From Clostridia bacterium (GTDB lineage Bacteria; Bacillota; Clostridia; Oscillospirales; Acutalibacteraceae), in contig JAFYGK010000031.1 of NCBI GenBank assembly GCA_017543285.1, positions 1-57,947 of the forward strand: DNA of 57,947 nt, in the 5' to 3' direction. The position numbers and the translations under genes were made by a program. Positions 24,424 through 33,858 of this stretch are shown here, one piece after another (position 1 is the first letter of the stretch; every line of letters starts with the position of its first letter). The notes under the pieces are model-generated. The model did not search any database. It was not told where the DNA came from and saw nothing but the letters and a program-made list of their open reading frames with translations.

Positions 24424-26361
24424 ATGAGGATCATCGATTTGCTCAAAAAGGACGCCATCCTGCTGAACACTGCGGCGGCGTCCAAGCAGGAAGCCATCGA
24501 CAAGCTGGTTGCCCTGCACGACACGGTCGGCAATCTCAATGACGCCGCCGTATACAAGGAGGCCATCCTCGCAAGAGAGACTCAGGGCTCCACCGCCATC
24601 GGTGAAGGCATCGCAGTGCCTCACGCAAAGTCCGAAAGCGTGAAGACTCCCGGACTTTCATCAATCACGGTGCCCGGCGGCGTTGATTACGGCGCTCCCG
24701 ACGGCAAACCTTCGGACATTCTCTTTATGATAGCCGCGCCGCTCGACGGCGATCTTCATCTTGAGATACTGTCCCGCCTGATGGTAATGCTCATGGACTT
24801 TGACTTCTGCGCAAAGCTCAGAGCAGCCAAAACCCCCGAGGAATATCTCGGCATAATCGACGCGGCCGAAGCGGAAAAATATCCCGACGAGGCGGTCGAA
24901 AAAGCCCCCGAAGAGAAAAAAGAGGGTTACAGAATACTCGCTGTAACCGCATGTCCCACAGGCATAGCCCACACCTATATGGCGGCTGAGGCTCTGCAAA
25001 AGGCAGGCGAAAAGCTGGGCATACCCATCAAGGTGGAAACAAACGGCTCCGGCGGCTCAAAGAATGTCCTCACGGCCGAGGAAATTGCCAACTGCGACGG
25101 TATAATCATCGCGGCCGACAAGAACGTCGAAACGGCGCGCTTTGACGGCAAGCCGGTCTATTCCACAAAGGTTGCCGACGGCATACACAAGCCGGAGGAA
25201 CTTATCAACAAGATAGTCAACGGTGAAGCTCCCGTATTCCATTCCGACGTAAAAGCGGATACGTCCGCATCGTCCGGAAACGACAGCTTCGGCAGAAAGC
25301 TCTACAAGCATCTGATGAACGGCGTATCTCACATGCTGCCCTTCGTCGTCGCAGGCGGTATCTTTATAGCCATAGCGTTTCTTATCGACACCTTCGCGGG
25401 CAACGCCGGTTCTGCCGATTTTGGTTCGGTCAATGCCGTCGCGGCGTGGTTCAAGACCATCGGCGGCTTTGCCTTCAATCTGATGGTTCCCATTCTCGCC
25501 GGCTTCATCGCATTGTCCATCGCCGACAGGCCGGGTCTTCTGGTCGGTATGGTCGGAGGCTTCCTCGCAACGGCAGGCGCTACGTTCCCGCTTCCCGGAG
25601 GCGACGTACCTTCCGGCTTCCTCGGCGGTCTGCTTGCAGGCTTCGCCGGCGGCTATATGATGCTCGGCATAGAAAAAATGTGCAGCAAATTCCCCAGATC
25701 GCTTGAGGGCATCAAGCCGGTTCTGGTCTATCCGCTGCTCGGATTGGGCGGCATCGCTGTAATCATGTGCGCCATCAATCCCATCATGGGTATCATCAAC
25801 AATGCAATGAGCAGCGCCCTGACCTCAATGGCAAATACAGAGGGCCTTATGCTTCCGCTCTGCGCTCTGCTGGCCGGAATGATGGCGATAGATATGGGCG
25901 GGCCCTTCAACAAGGCGGCATATGTTTTCGCAACCGGCATGCTGGCCTTCCAGACCGACGCCGCTTATATGATAATGGCGGCCGTTATGATCGGCGGCAT
26001 GGTTCCTCCGATTGCCATCGCCCTTTCCACAACCTTCTTCAAGTCCCGCTGGACTGAGGAGGAAAGAAGGAACGCACCCGTCAACTACATCATGGGCCTT
26101 TCCTTCATCACCGAGGGCGCCATCCCCTATGCGGCGGGCCATCCGCTTCAGGTCATCCCGTCATGTATCGTCGGATCGGCGGTCGCGGGCGCTTTGTCGG
26201 CTCTGTTCGGCTGCAAGCTCATGGCTCCTCACGGCGGCGCCTTCGTATTCGCAACCATGCAGGGTACGTGGTATATGTATATCGCCGCCCTGATCATCGG
26301 CTCGATAGTCGGTATGCTCATGCTGGCGATTCTCAAGAAAAAGAACAAAACAGAGGCGTAA
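24424..26361 (+). CDS. fruA: PTS fructose transporter, fused IIABC
   Basis: The 645-residue protein joins three PTS parts. The IIA domain (about 1-150) has the phosphorylated His in GIAVPHAK (H67). The IIB domain (about 170-270) has the phosphocysteine in VTACPTGIAHT (C177). The IIC membrane domain (about 290-640) has about ten segments. It imports fructose and delivers fructose-1-phosphate to FruK. AGGAGG precedes the ATG. HPr and enzyme I genes follow on the same strand, so the complete phospho-relay is encoded in one cluster. Confidence 0.95.
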   Translation: MRIIDLLKKDAILLNTAAASKQEAIDKLVALHDTVGNLNDAAVYKEAILARETQGSTAIGEGIAVPHAKSESVKTPGLSSITVPGGVDYGAPDGKPSDILFMIAAPLDGDLHLEILSRLMVMLMDFDFCAKLRAAKTPEEYLGIIDAAEAEKYPDEAVEKAPEEKKEGYRILAVTACPTGIAHTYMAAEALQKAGEKLGIPIKVETNGSGGSKNVLTAEEIANCDGIIIAADKNVETARFDGKPVYSTKVADGIHKPEELINKIVNGEAPVFHSDVKADTSASSGNDSFGRKLYKHLMNGVSHMLPFVVAGGIFIAIAFLIDTFAGNAGSADFGSVNAVAAWFKTIGGFAFNLMVPILAGFIALSIADRPGLLVGMVGGFLATAGATFPLPGGDVPSGFLGGLLAGFAGGYMMLGIEKMCSKFPRSLEGIKPVLVYPLLGLGGIAVIMCAINPIMGIINNAMSSALTSMANTEGLMLPLCALLAGMMAIDMGGPFNKAAYVFATGMLAFQTDAAYMIMAAVMIGGMVPPIAIALSTTFFKSRWTEEERRNAPVNYIMGLSFITEGAIPYAAGHPLQVIPSCIVGSAVAGALSALFGCKLMAPHGGAFVFATMQGTWYMYIAALIIGSIVGMLMLAILKKKNKTEA

Positions 26362-26404
26362 TATCCGTCTGAATAAATACACAGTCAGAAAGAGGTTTAT
26401 ATTT

Positions 26405-26671
26405 ATGGTATCAAAGGATTTCACCATCACAAATAAAATGGGTCTTCACATGCGTCCGGCGCAGATCTTCGTCACTGCGATGAACAAATACGCCTCCGAC
26501 ATGAACATCAAATTCAACGGCAAAAACGTAAACGGCAAGAGCATTATGCACATTATGGCGGCATGCATCAAGTTCGGCTCACAGATAACCGTCGAATGCA
26601 GCGGCCCCGATGAAGAGGCAATGCTCAACGAGGCTGCCGGTATGATCGAAAGCGGCTTCGGCGAGGAATAA
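26405..26671 (+). CDS. ptsH: Phosphocarrier protein HPr
   Basis: The 88-residue protein has the catalytic His15 in GLHMRPA and the regulatory Ser46 in GKSIMHIM. His15 passes phosphate from enzyme I to the IIA domain; Ser46 is the HPr kinase site used in carbon catabolite control in Firmicutes. Both residues are present, so it can serve transport and regulation. Its location inside a fru operon suggests either a general HPr induced by fructose or the only HPr of the cell. Confidence 0.95.
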   Translation: MVSKDFTITNKMGLHMRPAQIFVTAMNKYASDMNIKFNGKNVNGKSIMHIMAACIKFGSQITVECSGPDEEAMLNEAAGMIESGFGEE

Positions 26672-26684
26672 CATAAACGGCAAA

Positions 26685-26705
26685 CGGGCGGACTTTGTCC
26701 GCCCG
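26685..26705 (+). other. Hairpin between ptsH and ptsI
   Basis: CGGGCGGAC at 26685-26693 pairs with GTCCGCCCG at 26697-26705 around a TTT loop. No T-run follows, so it is more likely a stability or processing element than a terminator. Confidence 0.6.
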
Positions 26706-26726
26706 CAGCTTTAAGGAGGAAAACTT

Positions 26727-28340
26727 ATGCTCAGAGGAATAGGCGCGTCGCAGGGCTTCGGAATCGGAAGGGCAGTCATAATAGAGGATGTAAATCTCGA
26801 CTATTCCGCGGTGAAATATTCCGGCGCCGACGGCGAAAAGGCAAGGCTCGCCAACGCCGTGGAAGCCTTCACAGACGAAACAAGACAAATGGTCGAGGAG
26901 CTTAAAAAAAGCGCAGGCGCAAAGGAAGCAGAAATACTGGAGGGACATCTGACCATGCTTCAGGATCCCTTCATGCTGTCGCAGATGAACGACAACATTG
27001 ATGCGGGCTCGGTCGCCGAGGCTGCCGTCGATACGGTTTGCACCATGTTCTACGACATGTTCGCCGGAGTGGACGACGAAATGATGCGCCAGAGAGCTTC
27101 CGACGTCAAGGACATAAGGGACAGCGTCATACGCATTCTGCTGGACGCGAAAAGCGTTGACATCGGCGCGGTCGAAAAGGGCTCCGTGCTAATCGCCAAG
27201 GATTTCACTCCGTCAATGACCAGCCAGATAAAGAAGGAAAACGTAGCGGCCATCGTCACCGAAGTCGGCGGCGTGACGAGCCACAGCGCAATTTTGGCAA
27301 GAGCAATGGGAATACCGGCGGCTCTTTCGGTGATAAATTCCACCGGCATAATAAACGACGGCGACCTGCTGATAGTGGACGGATTTTCCGGAAAGATCTT
27401 CACCGATCCGACCGACTCTCAGATAGCCGAATATACCGAAAAGCAGAAGGCTTACCTGAGAGAGAAGGAGAGCCTCAATATCTATTTCAACAAGCCGTCG
27501 GTCACAAAATCCGGCGCGGTCAAGAAGGTTTACGGCAACATCGGCAAGGCCGAAGACGCGCAGAACGTCGTGCAAAACGGCGGCGAGGGAATAGGCCTGT
27601 TCAGGACGGAGTTTCTCTTTATGGACAGGGATCATGAACCGACCGAGGAGGAGCAGTTCGAGGCATACTCCACCGTTGCCAAGACAATGGACGACAAAGA
27701 GGTCATTATCCGCACGCTGGATATAGGCGGAGACAAGGATATCCCCTATCTCGCCATCGAAAAGGAGGAAAATCCATTCCTCGGGCACAGAGCCATCCGC
27801 TATTGCCTCGACAACAGGCCGCTTTTCAAAAAACAGCTTCGCGCGCTGCTCAGAGCGGCAGTCTTCGGAGACATCAAGATAATGCTTCCGCTCGTGACCA
27901 CCGTTGATGAGGTTAAATCGGCAAAGGAAATAATCGAAGAATGCGCGAAAGAGTTGGAGGGCGAAGGCAAGCTCTTTAAACGAGTTCCCGTCGGAGTTAT
28001 GATAGAAACCCCTTCAGCCGCGCTCATTTCCGATCTGCTCGCCAGGGAGGTCGATTTCTTCTCCATCGGCACGAATGATCTTACCGGCTACACAATGGCC
28101 GTCGACAGAGGAAACGCCAAGGTAAGCCATCTTTACGACGCGTTCCAGCCGAGCGTGCTGCGCGCTATAGAAATGACCGTAAAAAACGCCAAGGCCGCCG
28201 GAATAATGGTCGGCATGTGCGGCGAGGCCGCCGCCGACCCCAGGCTCATCCCCAAGCTGGTCGAATGGGGTCTTGACGAATTCTCGGTAACGCCGTCGTC
28301 CATTTTGCAGACGCGCAAAAATATCTGCGAGTGCGAATAA
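26727..28340 (+). CDS. ptsI: PTS enzyme I (phosphoenolpyruvate-protein phosphotransferase)
   Basis: The 537-residue protein has the swivelling phosphohistidine motif GGVTSHSAILARAMGIP near residue 190. The PEP-binding barrel follows with GEGIGLFRTEFLFM, LDIGGDKD, and the C-terminal MCGEAAADP containing the catalytic Cys. It takes phosphate from PEP and passes it to HPr. The length is slightly below the usual 570 residues but no motif is missing. AAGGAGG precedes the start. It is the last gene of the operon. Confidence 0.95.
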   Translation: MLRGIGASQGFGIGRAVIIEDVNLDYSAVKYSGADGEKARLANAVEAFTDETRQMVEELKKSAGAKEAEILEGHLTMLQDPFMLSQMNDNIDAGSVAEAAVDTVCTMFYDMFAGVDDEMMRQRASDVKDIRDSVIRILLDAKSVDIGAVEKGSVLIAKDFTPSMTSQIKKENVAAIVTEVGGVTSHSAILARAMGIPAALSVINSTGIINDGDLLIVDGFSGKIFTDPTDSQIAEYTEKQKAYLREKESLNIYFNKPSVTKSGAVKKVYGNIGKAEDAQNVVQNGGEGIGLFRTEFLFMDRDHEPTEEEQFEAYSTVAKTMDDKEVIIRTLDIGGDKDIPYLAIEKEENPFLGHRAIRYCLDNRPLFKKQLRALLRAAVFGDIKIMLPLVTTVDEVKSAKEIIEECAKELEGEGKLFKRVPVGVMIETPSAALISDLLAREVDFFSIGTNDLTGYTMAVDRGNAKVSHLYDAFQPSVLRAIEMTVKNAKAAGIMVGMCGEAAADPRLIPKLVEWGLDEFSVTPSSILQTRKNICECE

Positions 28341-28357
28341 GCGGACAGGACACAGCC

Positions 28358-28385
28358 AAAGCCCGAAGCGGATGCTTCGGGCTTT
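28358..28385 (+). terminator. Terminator after ptsI
   Basis: A 12-bp perfect stem (28358-28369 with 28374-28385) with a GGAT loop ends in TTT. A second terminator follows at 28491. Confidence 0.7.
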
Positions 28386-28490
28386 GATCTGAATGATGCT
28401 CAGGACCGGCAACTGATAAACAAAAGCGCCGGCGGCAAATTATGATTTCCGGCAAGTCCATTGCTTACCGACCGCATTTCAGCGCTCACT

Positions 28491-28520
28491 GAAAAACCCG
28501 CTCAAATAAGCGGGTTTTTC
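28491..28520. terminator. Bidirectional terminator between ptsI and paaK
   Basis: GAAAAACCCGCT at 28491-28502 pairs with AGCGGGTTTTTC at 28509-28520, with T-runs on both strands. It ends the convergent ptsI and paaK transcripts. Confidence 0.9.
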
Positions 28521-28523
28521 TTT

Positions 28524-29756
28524 TTAATTCCTGTTATCCACGACTCTCTTTGATTTTTTCTCACTTCTCGGCAGCGTGCCGTTCGGCACCGCCTTTATGT
28601 CCGGCGTCATGCCTATGCGGCTCTTAAAGTGCGCCTGCGCCTTTTGCTCAAGTTCGGTAAAACGGTCGAAGGGCAGATCGGTCTCAAACAGCACCATCAT
28701 GTGATCCTTGCCGTTGACGTGATCTATCTCAACGCGATATTCGCACGAAGCGCCGTCAACCGCCTTCAAAACGTCCTCGATCTGCGCCGGGAACATATTG
28801 ACGCCCTTTACCTTGAAAAGGTCGTCCGAGCGGCCCATGATTACGTCGATCCTCGGATATTTGCGTCCGCATTTGCATTCGCCCGGGATAATGCGGGTCA
28901 GGTCGTGCGTGCGGAAGCGTACAAGCGGCGCGCCTTCCTTTTGCAGCGTGGTGATAACAAGCTCGCCCATTTCTCCGTCGGGAACCGTTTCGCCGGTTTT
29001 GGGGTTTATGACTTCATAGTAGCAGTAGTCGTCAAAGACATGCATGCCGCAATCGTATTCGCAGTTTATGCCGATGCCCGGACCGTATATCTCGGTCAGA
29101 CCGTATATGTCATAAAGCTCTATGCCGAGGCTTTCACGGATGCGCTTGCGCATTTTTTCGCCCCAGCGCTCCGATCCGATAACGCCTTTTTTGAGCTTGA
29201 TTTTGTCCTTTATGCCGCGCTTCTCGATCTCCTCGGCAAGCAGCAGCGCGTAGCTGGACGTGGCGCAGATAACCGTCGCGCCCATATCCTGCATGAACTG
29301 AAGCTGCTTTTCGGTGTTGCCCGGTCCCATGGGAATGGCTGTGGCGCCCAGCAGCTCCGCGCCGAGCTGAAAGCCGATTCCGGCAGTCCACAGGCCGTAT
29401 CCCGGAGTAATCTGCAGGCGGTCTTCCTTTGTGATCCCGGCTATCTCATAGCAGCGTTTAAACTGCTCCGACCAGTCGTCGACATCCTTTTTTGTGTACG
29501 GGATTATTACCGGCGTGCCCGTCGTTCCGGAGGAAGAATGTATGCGCACAACCTGACTCATGGGCACGGCGGCAAGGCCAAGCGGATAAACATCCCTGAG
29601 GTCGTTTTTGTCGGTAAAGGGCAGTTTTTCGAAATCCTCCTGCGACTGCATGGACTCCAGATCAAAATCGGCAAATTTTTTGTGATAAAGGCTGGATTCA
29701 AGGCTTTTCAGACGTATTGCCTGCTTTTTTATAATTTCAAAGGTTTGTTCGGTCAT
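28524..29756 (-). CDS. paaK: Phenylacetate-CoA ligase
   Basis: The 410-residue protein, started at 29756, is an AMP-forming acyl-CoA ligase of the PaaK branch, with the phosphate loop SSGTTGTPVIIPYT, the YGLTEIYGPG segment and the C-terminal domain of about 100 residues. It joins an aryl-acetate to CoA, or in reverse lets aryl-acetyl-CoA made by IorAB yield ATP and the free acid. It starts two bases after iorB, and the iorA-iorB-paaK order is common in anaerobes that ferment aromatic amino acids. Confidence 0.92.
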   Translation of the reverse strand: MTEQTFEIIKKQAIRLKSLESSLYHKKFADFDLESMQSQEDFEKLPFTDKNDLRDVYPLGLAAVPMSQVVRIHSSSGTTGTPVIIPYTKKDVDDWSEQFKRCYEIAGITKEDRLQITPGYGLWTAGIGFQLGAELLGATAIPMGPGNTEKQLQFMQDMGATVICATSSYALLLAEEIEKRGIKDKIKLKKGVIGSERWGEKMRKRIRESLGIELYDIYGLTEIYGPGIGINCEYDCGMHVFDDYCYYEVINPKTGETVPDGEMGELVITTLQKEGAPLVRFRTHDLTRIIPGECKCGRKYPRIDVIMGRSDDLFKVKGVNMFPAQIEDVLKAVDGASCEYRVEIDHVNGKDHMMVLFETDLPFDRFTELEQKAQAHFKSRIGMTPDIKAVPNGTLPRSEKKSKRVVDNRN

Positions 29757-29758
29757 TT

Positions 29759-30358
29759 TCACTTTTCGGTCATTCCTTCCGTCTCTATGCATTTTTCGCC
29801 CAGCTCGAGCGCATTTATATTCATTTGGTGTACCTTTTGGGGCAAACGGTCGAGCAGCACCTTCTTTATCTGCCCGGGAGTCATATCAAATACACCGCTG
29901 CCCGCTGCCGCTCCGAGCAGAGCGGTATTGAGCACCTTTGGTGATCCGCATTGCCCGCAGATGGCGTCGCCGTCCACGACAATAACCTTTTTGACCTTGG
30001 CTTTGAGATAGTTTATCATCTCATCGCCGTCGAGCCGCTTTCCGGTCAGCGAGCCCGATACCGGCTGCACCGCCTTTTTGTTGACGACGACAACGCCGTC
30101 ATCTTTGAGATATGGCAGACAGCGTACCGCCTCGCCCGGCTCGAAGGCTATAAGTATATCGGCACAGCCCTGCGGAATGAGCGGCGAAGCCGTATCTCCG
30201 ATCCGCACATGGCTGACGACGCAGCCGCCGCGCTGCGCCATTCCTATCGTTTCGGCAGTTCTCGCAAACAGGCCCTGCTCCATGGCCGCCTGCGCGATTA
30301 CTCTGGAAGCCAGGACGGTGCCCTGACCGCCGACGCCGCATAAAAGACAATTCATCAT
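29759..30358 (-). CDS. iorB: Indolepyruvate ferredoxin oxidoreductase, beta subunit
   Basis: The 199-residue protein matches the gamma-domain type subunit of 2-oxoacid:ferredoxin oxidoreductases, with GVGGQGTVLASRVIAQA near the N-terminus and TIGMAQRGGCVVSHVR. With IorA it decarboxylates aryl-pyruvates to aryl-acetyl-CoA and reduces ferredoxin. Its start overlaps the iorA stop by four bases (ATGA), implying translational coupling. Confidence 0.94.
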   Translation of the reverse strand: MMNCLLCGVGGQGTVLASRVIAQAAMEQGLFARTAETIGMAQRGGCVVSHVRIGDTASPLIPQGCADILIAFEPGEAVRCLPYLKDDGVVVVNKKAVQPVSGSLTGKRLDGDEMINYLKAKVKKVIVVDGDAICGQCGSPKVLNTALLGAAAGSGVFDMTPGQIKKVLLDRLPQKVHQMNINALELGEKCIETEGMTEK

Positions 30359-32151
30359 TGCACGCCTCCTTCCGTAATCATATCAAACGGACAGACCTGC
30401 GCGCACAGTCCGCAGCCGGTACAGAGCGACGGTTCGATGACCGCCCTGCCGTTTTCAAGCGACAGCGCCGGACATCCCAGCTCACGGATGCATTTCTGGC
30501 ATTTGCGGCAATCGTCCTTCACGGCCATTTTCTTTGCCGGTTTAACTATTGCTATACACGGCGAGCGGAAAACTATGCAGCGGACTCCTTTTTCTTCGGC
30601 GGCCTGCTTTACGGCCTCAACTGCCGCAGCAAGATCGAGCGGATCGACGACGCGCACTGACGTCACTTCGAGGGCATTCAGCACCTTTTCTATGGAAATC
30701 TTCCGTGAAACATCGCCCATCATGGTTTTGCCGATGCCCGGGTGGGGCTGATGTCCGGTCATTGCGGTTGTTGAATTGTCCAGCACGACGGCGATCATAT
30801 CGGTCCGGTTGTATACCGCGTTTATTATACCGGTGATGCCGCTGTGGAAAAATGTCGAGTCACCGACAAAGCCGATGTGTATCGCGTCGTCGCCGGCCCG
30901 TTCAAGTCCCTGCGGAACGGTGAAGCCCGCGCCCATGCAGAGGCAGGTGTCTGTAGTATTGAGCGGCGCGGCGTTGCCGAGGGTGTAGCAGCCGATATCG
31001 CCGCTGAAAACCGCCTTTTTGCCGCGCATTGCCTGCTTAACGGCGTAAAACGACGCTCTGTGGGGACATCCGGCGCAGAGTATCGGCGGGCGAACGGCAA
31101 GCTCGGGCGCATTTTCATCCTGCTTTGCCGCTTCGGGAACTTTGATCCCCAGAAACTCGCCTATTTGTCTCCGCAGGATCTCATGCGAGTTTTCTCCCGC
31201 GGTTATGGTGTGGCCGGTGCGCTTGCCAAGGATTTCGGTTTTTATTTTTTCTCTGCCGCATATGTGAATGAGCGCATCCTCAATAACGGGATCCAGCTCC
31301 TCAAGACACAAAACCCTGTCCGCGTTTTTCAAAAGGTCGATGGCCGGATCGTCGGGGAAGGGATACGGCGTTGCGACGGTCAGAACGCGCGGGTCTGCGT
31401 TAAGCTCCTTCAAAACATCCTTTGCGTATGCCGCGCTGACGCCGCCGCAGGCAATACCGAGTCTGCCGCTTCCGGTCAGCGTGTTGCCGCCGTAATACGA
31501 AAGCTGCTTTGACAGCTCGGATTCACGGGAGAAGAGCTTCCTCTTTGCCATGTATGAAAGCTTCGGGAAAATAACCCATCTCGGATCCTTTTCGAAATGT
31601 CCGCCGGCCTCTTCAGATTTTACCGAATCCGCCGCGTCTATTGAAGCGCAGCTGTGGCATATCCTTGTCGTCGGGCGAAGTATTACCGGCGTGCCGAGCT
31701 GTTCGGACAGCTCAAATGCGTCCTGTACCATTTGATAAGCCTGCTCGGGTGTTGTCGGGTCGAAAACGGGTATACGCGCATACCGTCCGAAATGGCGGGT
31801 ATCCTGCTCTGTCTGCGAGGATATTGGCCCGGGGTCGTCAGCGACCAGCACAACAAGGCCTCCCTTTACGCCGACATAGTTTACGCACATCAGCGGATCG
31901 GAGCAGGCGTTCAGTCCCACCTGCTTCATAGTCACCATGGCCCGCGCTCCGGCATATGCCGCGCCGGCCGCGACCTCCATGGCGGCCTTTTCGTTTACCG
32001 ACCATTCTACATAGACGCTGCCGTTGTTGCGTTTTGCAACTGTTTCAAGCACCTCAGTGGACGGTGTACCGGGATAACCCGACACAACGCGCACTCCGGC
32101 AGCCATTGCGCCGACGGCTATCGCCTCGTTTCCCATCAATAGTTCTTTCAT
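30355..32151 (-). CDS. iorA: Indolepyruvate ferredoxin oxidoreductase, alpha subunit
   Basis: The 598-residue protein carries the pyrimidine-binding domain first (GYPGTPSTEVLE, YVEWSVNEKAAMEVA) and a TPP pyrophosphate-binding domain with GDIGCYTLG and GDSTFFHSGITG. Two 4Fe-4S clusters follow at the C-terminus (CRKCQKCI and CTGCGLCAQVCP). It oxidises indolepyruvate, phenylpyruvate and hydroxyphenylpyruvate, made by transamination of aromatic amino acids. It has its own promoter at 32228 and is first in the iorA-iorB-paaK unit. Confidence 0.95.
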   Translation of the reverse strand: MKELLMGNEAIAVGAMAAGVRVVSGYPGTPSTEVLETVAKRNNGSVYVEWSVNEKAAMEVAAGAAYAGARAMVTMKQVGLNACSDPLMCVNYVGVKGGLVVLVADDPGPISSQTEQDTRHFGRYARIPVFDPTTPEQAYQMVQDAFELSEQLGTPVILRPTTRICHSCASIDAADSVKSEEAGGHFEKDPRWVIFPKLSYMAKRKLFSRESELSKQLSYYGGNTLTGSGRLGIACGGVSAAYAKDVLKELNADPRVLTVATPYPFPDDPAIDLLKNADRVLCLEELDPVIEDALIHICGREKIKTEILGKRTGHTITAGENSHEILRRQIGEFLGIKVPEAAKQDENAPELAVRPPILCAGCPHRASFYAVKQAMRGKKAVFSGDIGCYTLGNAAPLNTTDTCLCMGAGFTVPQGLERAGDDAIHIGFVGDSTFFHSGITGIINAVYNRTDMIAVVLDNSTTAMTGHQPHPGIGKTMMGDVSRKISIEKVLNALEVTSVRVVDPLDLAAAVEAVKQAAEEKGVRCIVFRSPCIAIVKPAKKMAVKDDCRKCQKCIRELGCPALSLENGRAVIEPSLCTGCGLCAQVCPFDMITEGGVQ

Positions 32152-32227
32152 ATAAGCAGTCCCTCTGTTTTTGTTTTTTGGATAATTCAGCAGATAAACA
32201 TATCTTTGTATTATCTTTATAGTATAT

Positions 32228-32255
32228 ATTATACTCTTTACGGGAATCCGGTCAA
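32228..32255 (-). promoter_or_regulatory. iorA promoter
   Basis: On the minus strand TTGACC (32255-32250) and TATAAT (32233-32228) are 16 bases apart, just past the end of the ECF transporter operon. Confidence 0.8.
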
Positions 32256-32287
32256 GATTATGTGCTGCCGGATTTGTTTTTCTGCCG

Positions 32288-33034
32288 TTAAAGTAATACT
32301 GCTCCGGCTATCAGCGCGGCGCATATCAGAAATGCAGCAAGGTCGATGAGCCTGAACGGATATTTTTTGAAGCCGGATTTTGTCGTTCTCAACTCAAAGC
32401 CGCGCACTTCCGCGGCAACTGCCGTGGCGTCGGTCCTTCGCACCGAGGAAATAAGCAGGGGCACACAGAGCGGCAGGACCAATCCTATCTTTTTAAGGCC
32501 GTTTTTTGTGTCAAATTCCACGCCTCTTGCCGTCTGAGCTTCCATAATGTCGCCCATTTCCTCCATGAACTGCGGAATAAAGCGTATTGACGTCGTCAGT
32601 GTGAACGCGTATTTGTAGGGAAGATGCAGCACCTGCACGAGAGCGTTCGCCAGGTCGGATATCTGCGTGACCGCAAGCATAAGAGCAAGCGGTATGCAGG
32701 CGATTATCAGGCGCAGGACAACCTTCGCCGCCAGCATAAGTCCCTCGTCGGTTATTATCCAGAAAACCGGAGTGCCCCGGCGCACGAACAGCACCTGAAG
32801 AATGAACAGAAATATCGAAACCTTCAAAAGACCCTTCAGTATGGACAGCGCCTTTTTGAAGACACCCGCAGCAAGACCGATCATCATATCGAGCAGGAGC
32901 AGGAAAAGCAGATAAAAAATATTATCGGAAATAAATCCGGCGGCGCATATGCAAACGGCAAGCAAAATCTTTGTCAGGGGATTCATCCTGTGTATTACGG
33001 AGTTTCCTGCCGTATATTGAAAAAGATCCTTCAT
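32288..33034 (-). CDS. ecfT: ECF transporter T component
   Basis: The 248-residue membrane protein has about five to six helices and the two coupling motifs ARG-type AQTARGVEF and AAEVRGFEL, which contact the two ATPases. It is the energy-coupling subunit of an energy-coupling-factor vitamin or amino-acid transporter. Its start overlaps the preceding ATPase gene by four bases. Confidence 0.92.
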   Translation of the reverse strand: MKDLFQYTAGNSVIHRMNPLTKILLAVCICAAGFISDNIFYLLFLLLLDMMIGLAAGVFKKALSILKGLLKVSIFLFILQVLFVRRGTPVFWIITDEGLMLAAKVVLRLIIACIPLALMLAVTQISDLANALVQVLHLPYKYAFTLTTSIRFIPQFMEEMGDIMEAQTARGVEFDTKNGLKKIGLVLPLCVPLLISSVRRTDATAVAAEVRGFELRTTKSGFKKYPFRLIDLAAFLICAALIAGAVLL

Positions 33035-33858
33035 CGTCCGGCCCTCCTGACCTGCATCTCAGAGCATATCCGGGCGGTCATCTCCCCGACCGTGTCCGCA
33101 TTTTCAAAGCCCTTTCCCAGCCGCATGGATAGCTCCGTTATCTGCGGAGGAAGAAGCGACGCCTTGAGCATGAGCTCGGTATCTCTGAAAACGCTTCTTA
33201 CCGTGCCGTCGGCAAGCAGCCTGCCCCCGGCCATAACGAGAGCGCGCCGCGCGTAGCTCATAACGACCTCCATATCGTGACAGACCATCACGACCGTGGT
33301 TCCCATCGTCCGGTTCATATCGCTGATTACATCCATTATATGGCTGCACTCACGGTAATCGAGGCCGGTGGTCGGTTCATCGAGTATCATTATCTCAGGC
33401 TGTACCGTGATTACCGACGCCAGCGCAACCCTTTGCCTTTCGCCTCGGCTGAGGCTGAACGGTTCTTCATCGCCGGAAAAACCGAACGATTCCATAACCT
33501 CTCCGACCCGCCGGTCAATGTCTTCGCGGGACATATCCTTCTTTACGGTTTCAAGACCGAAGGCCAACTCCTCGCGGACGGTATTTCGGCATATCTGTCT
33601 GTCCGGATTCTGAAAGAGGAATCCCACATGACGCGCCCGCTCGCTGACCCTTGTTTTCGACGTATCCAGCCCGTTTATAACTACCTTTCCCTTTGTGGGT
33701 TTCAGCAGTCCGTCTATCAGCTTGACCGTCGTTGTTTTACCCGCGCCGTTTGCGCCGAGTATGGCGACGAACTCGCCCTTTTCTATGTGAAAGGATATGT
33801 CCCTGACGGTAGAGCTGCCTTCGCCGTAGCCAAAACTGACCTTTTCCAAAGAAATCAT
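33031..33858 (-). CDS. ECF transporter ATPase 2
   Basis: The 275-residue ABC ATPase has Walker A GANGAGKTT, the signature LSRGERQRVA, Walker B MILDEPTTGLD and the switch His. It pairs with the next ATPase to power substrate uptake. Start and stop overlap both neighbours by four bases, so the A-A-T genes are translationally coupled. Confidence 0.93.
   Translation of the reverse strand: MISLEKVSFGYGEGSSTVRDISFHIEKGEFVAILGANGAGKTTTVKLIDGLLKPTKGKVVINGLDTSKTRVSERARHVGFLFQNPDRQICRNTVREELAFGLETVKKDMSREDIDRRVGEVMESFGFSGDEEPFSLSRGERQRVALASVITVQPEIMILDEPTTGLDYRECSHIMDVISDMNRTMGTTVVMVCHDMEVVMSYARRALVMAGGRLLADGTVRSVFRDTELMLKASLLPPQITELSMRLGKGFENADTVGEMTARICSEMQVRRAGR

Noticed and set aside
28629..30011. 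Very long plus-strand open frame opposite paaK and iorB
   Set aside because: It is a mirror of real genes with strong family motifs on the minus strand; such long antisense frames are common in biased codon usage.
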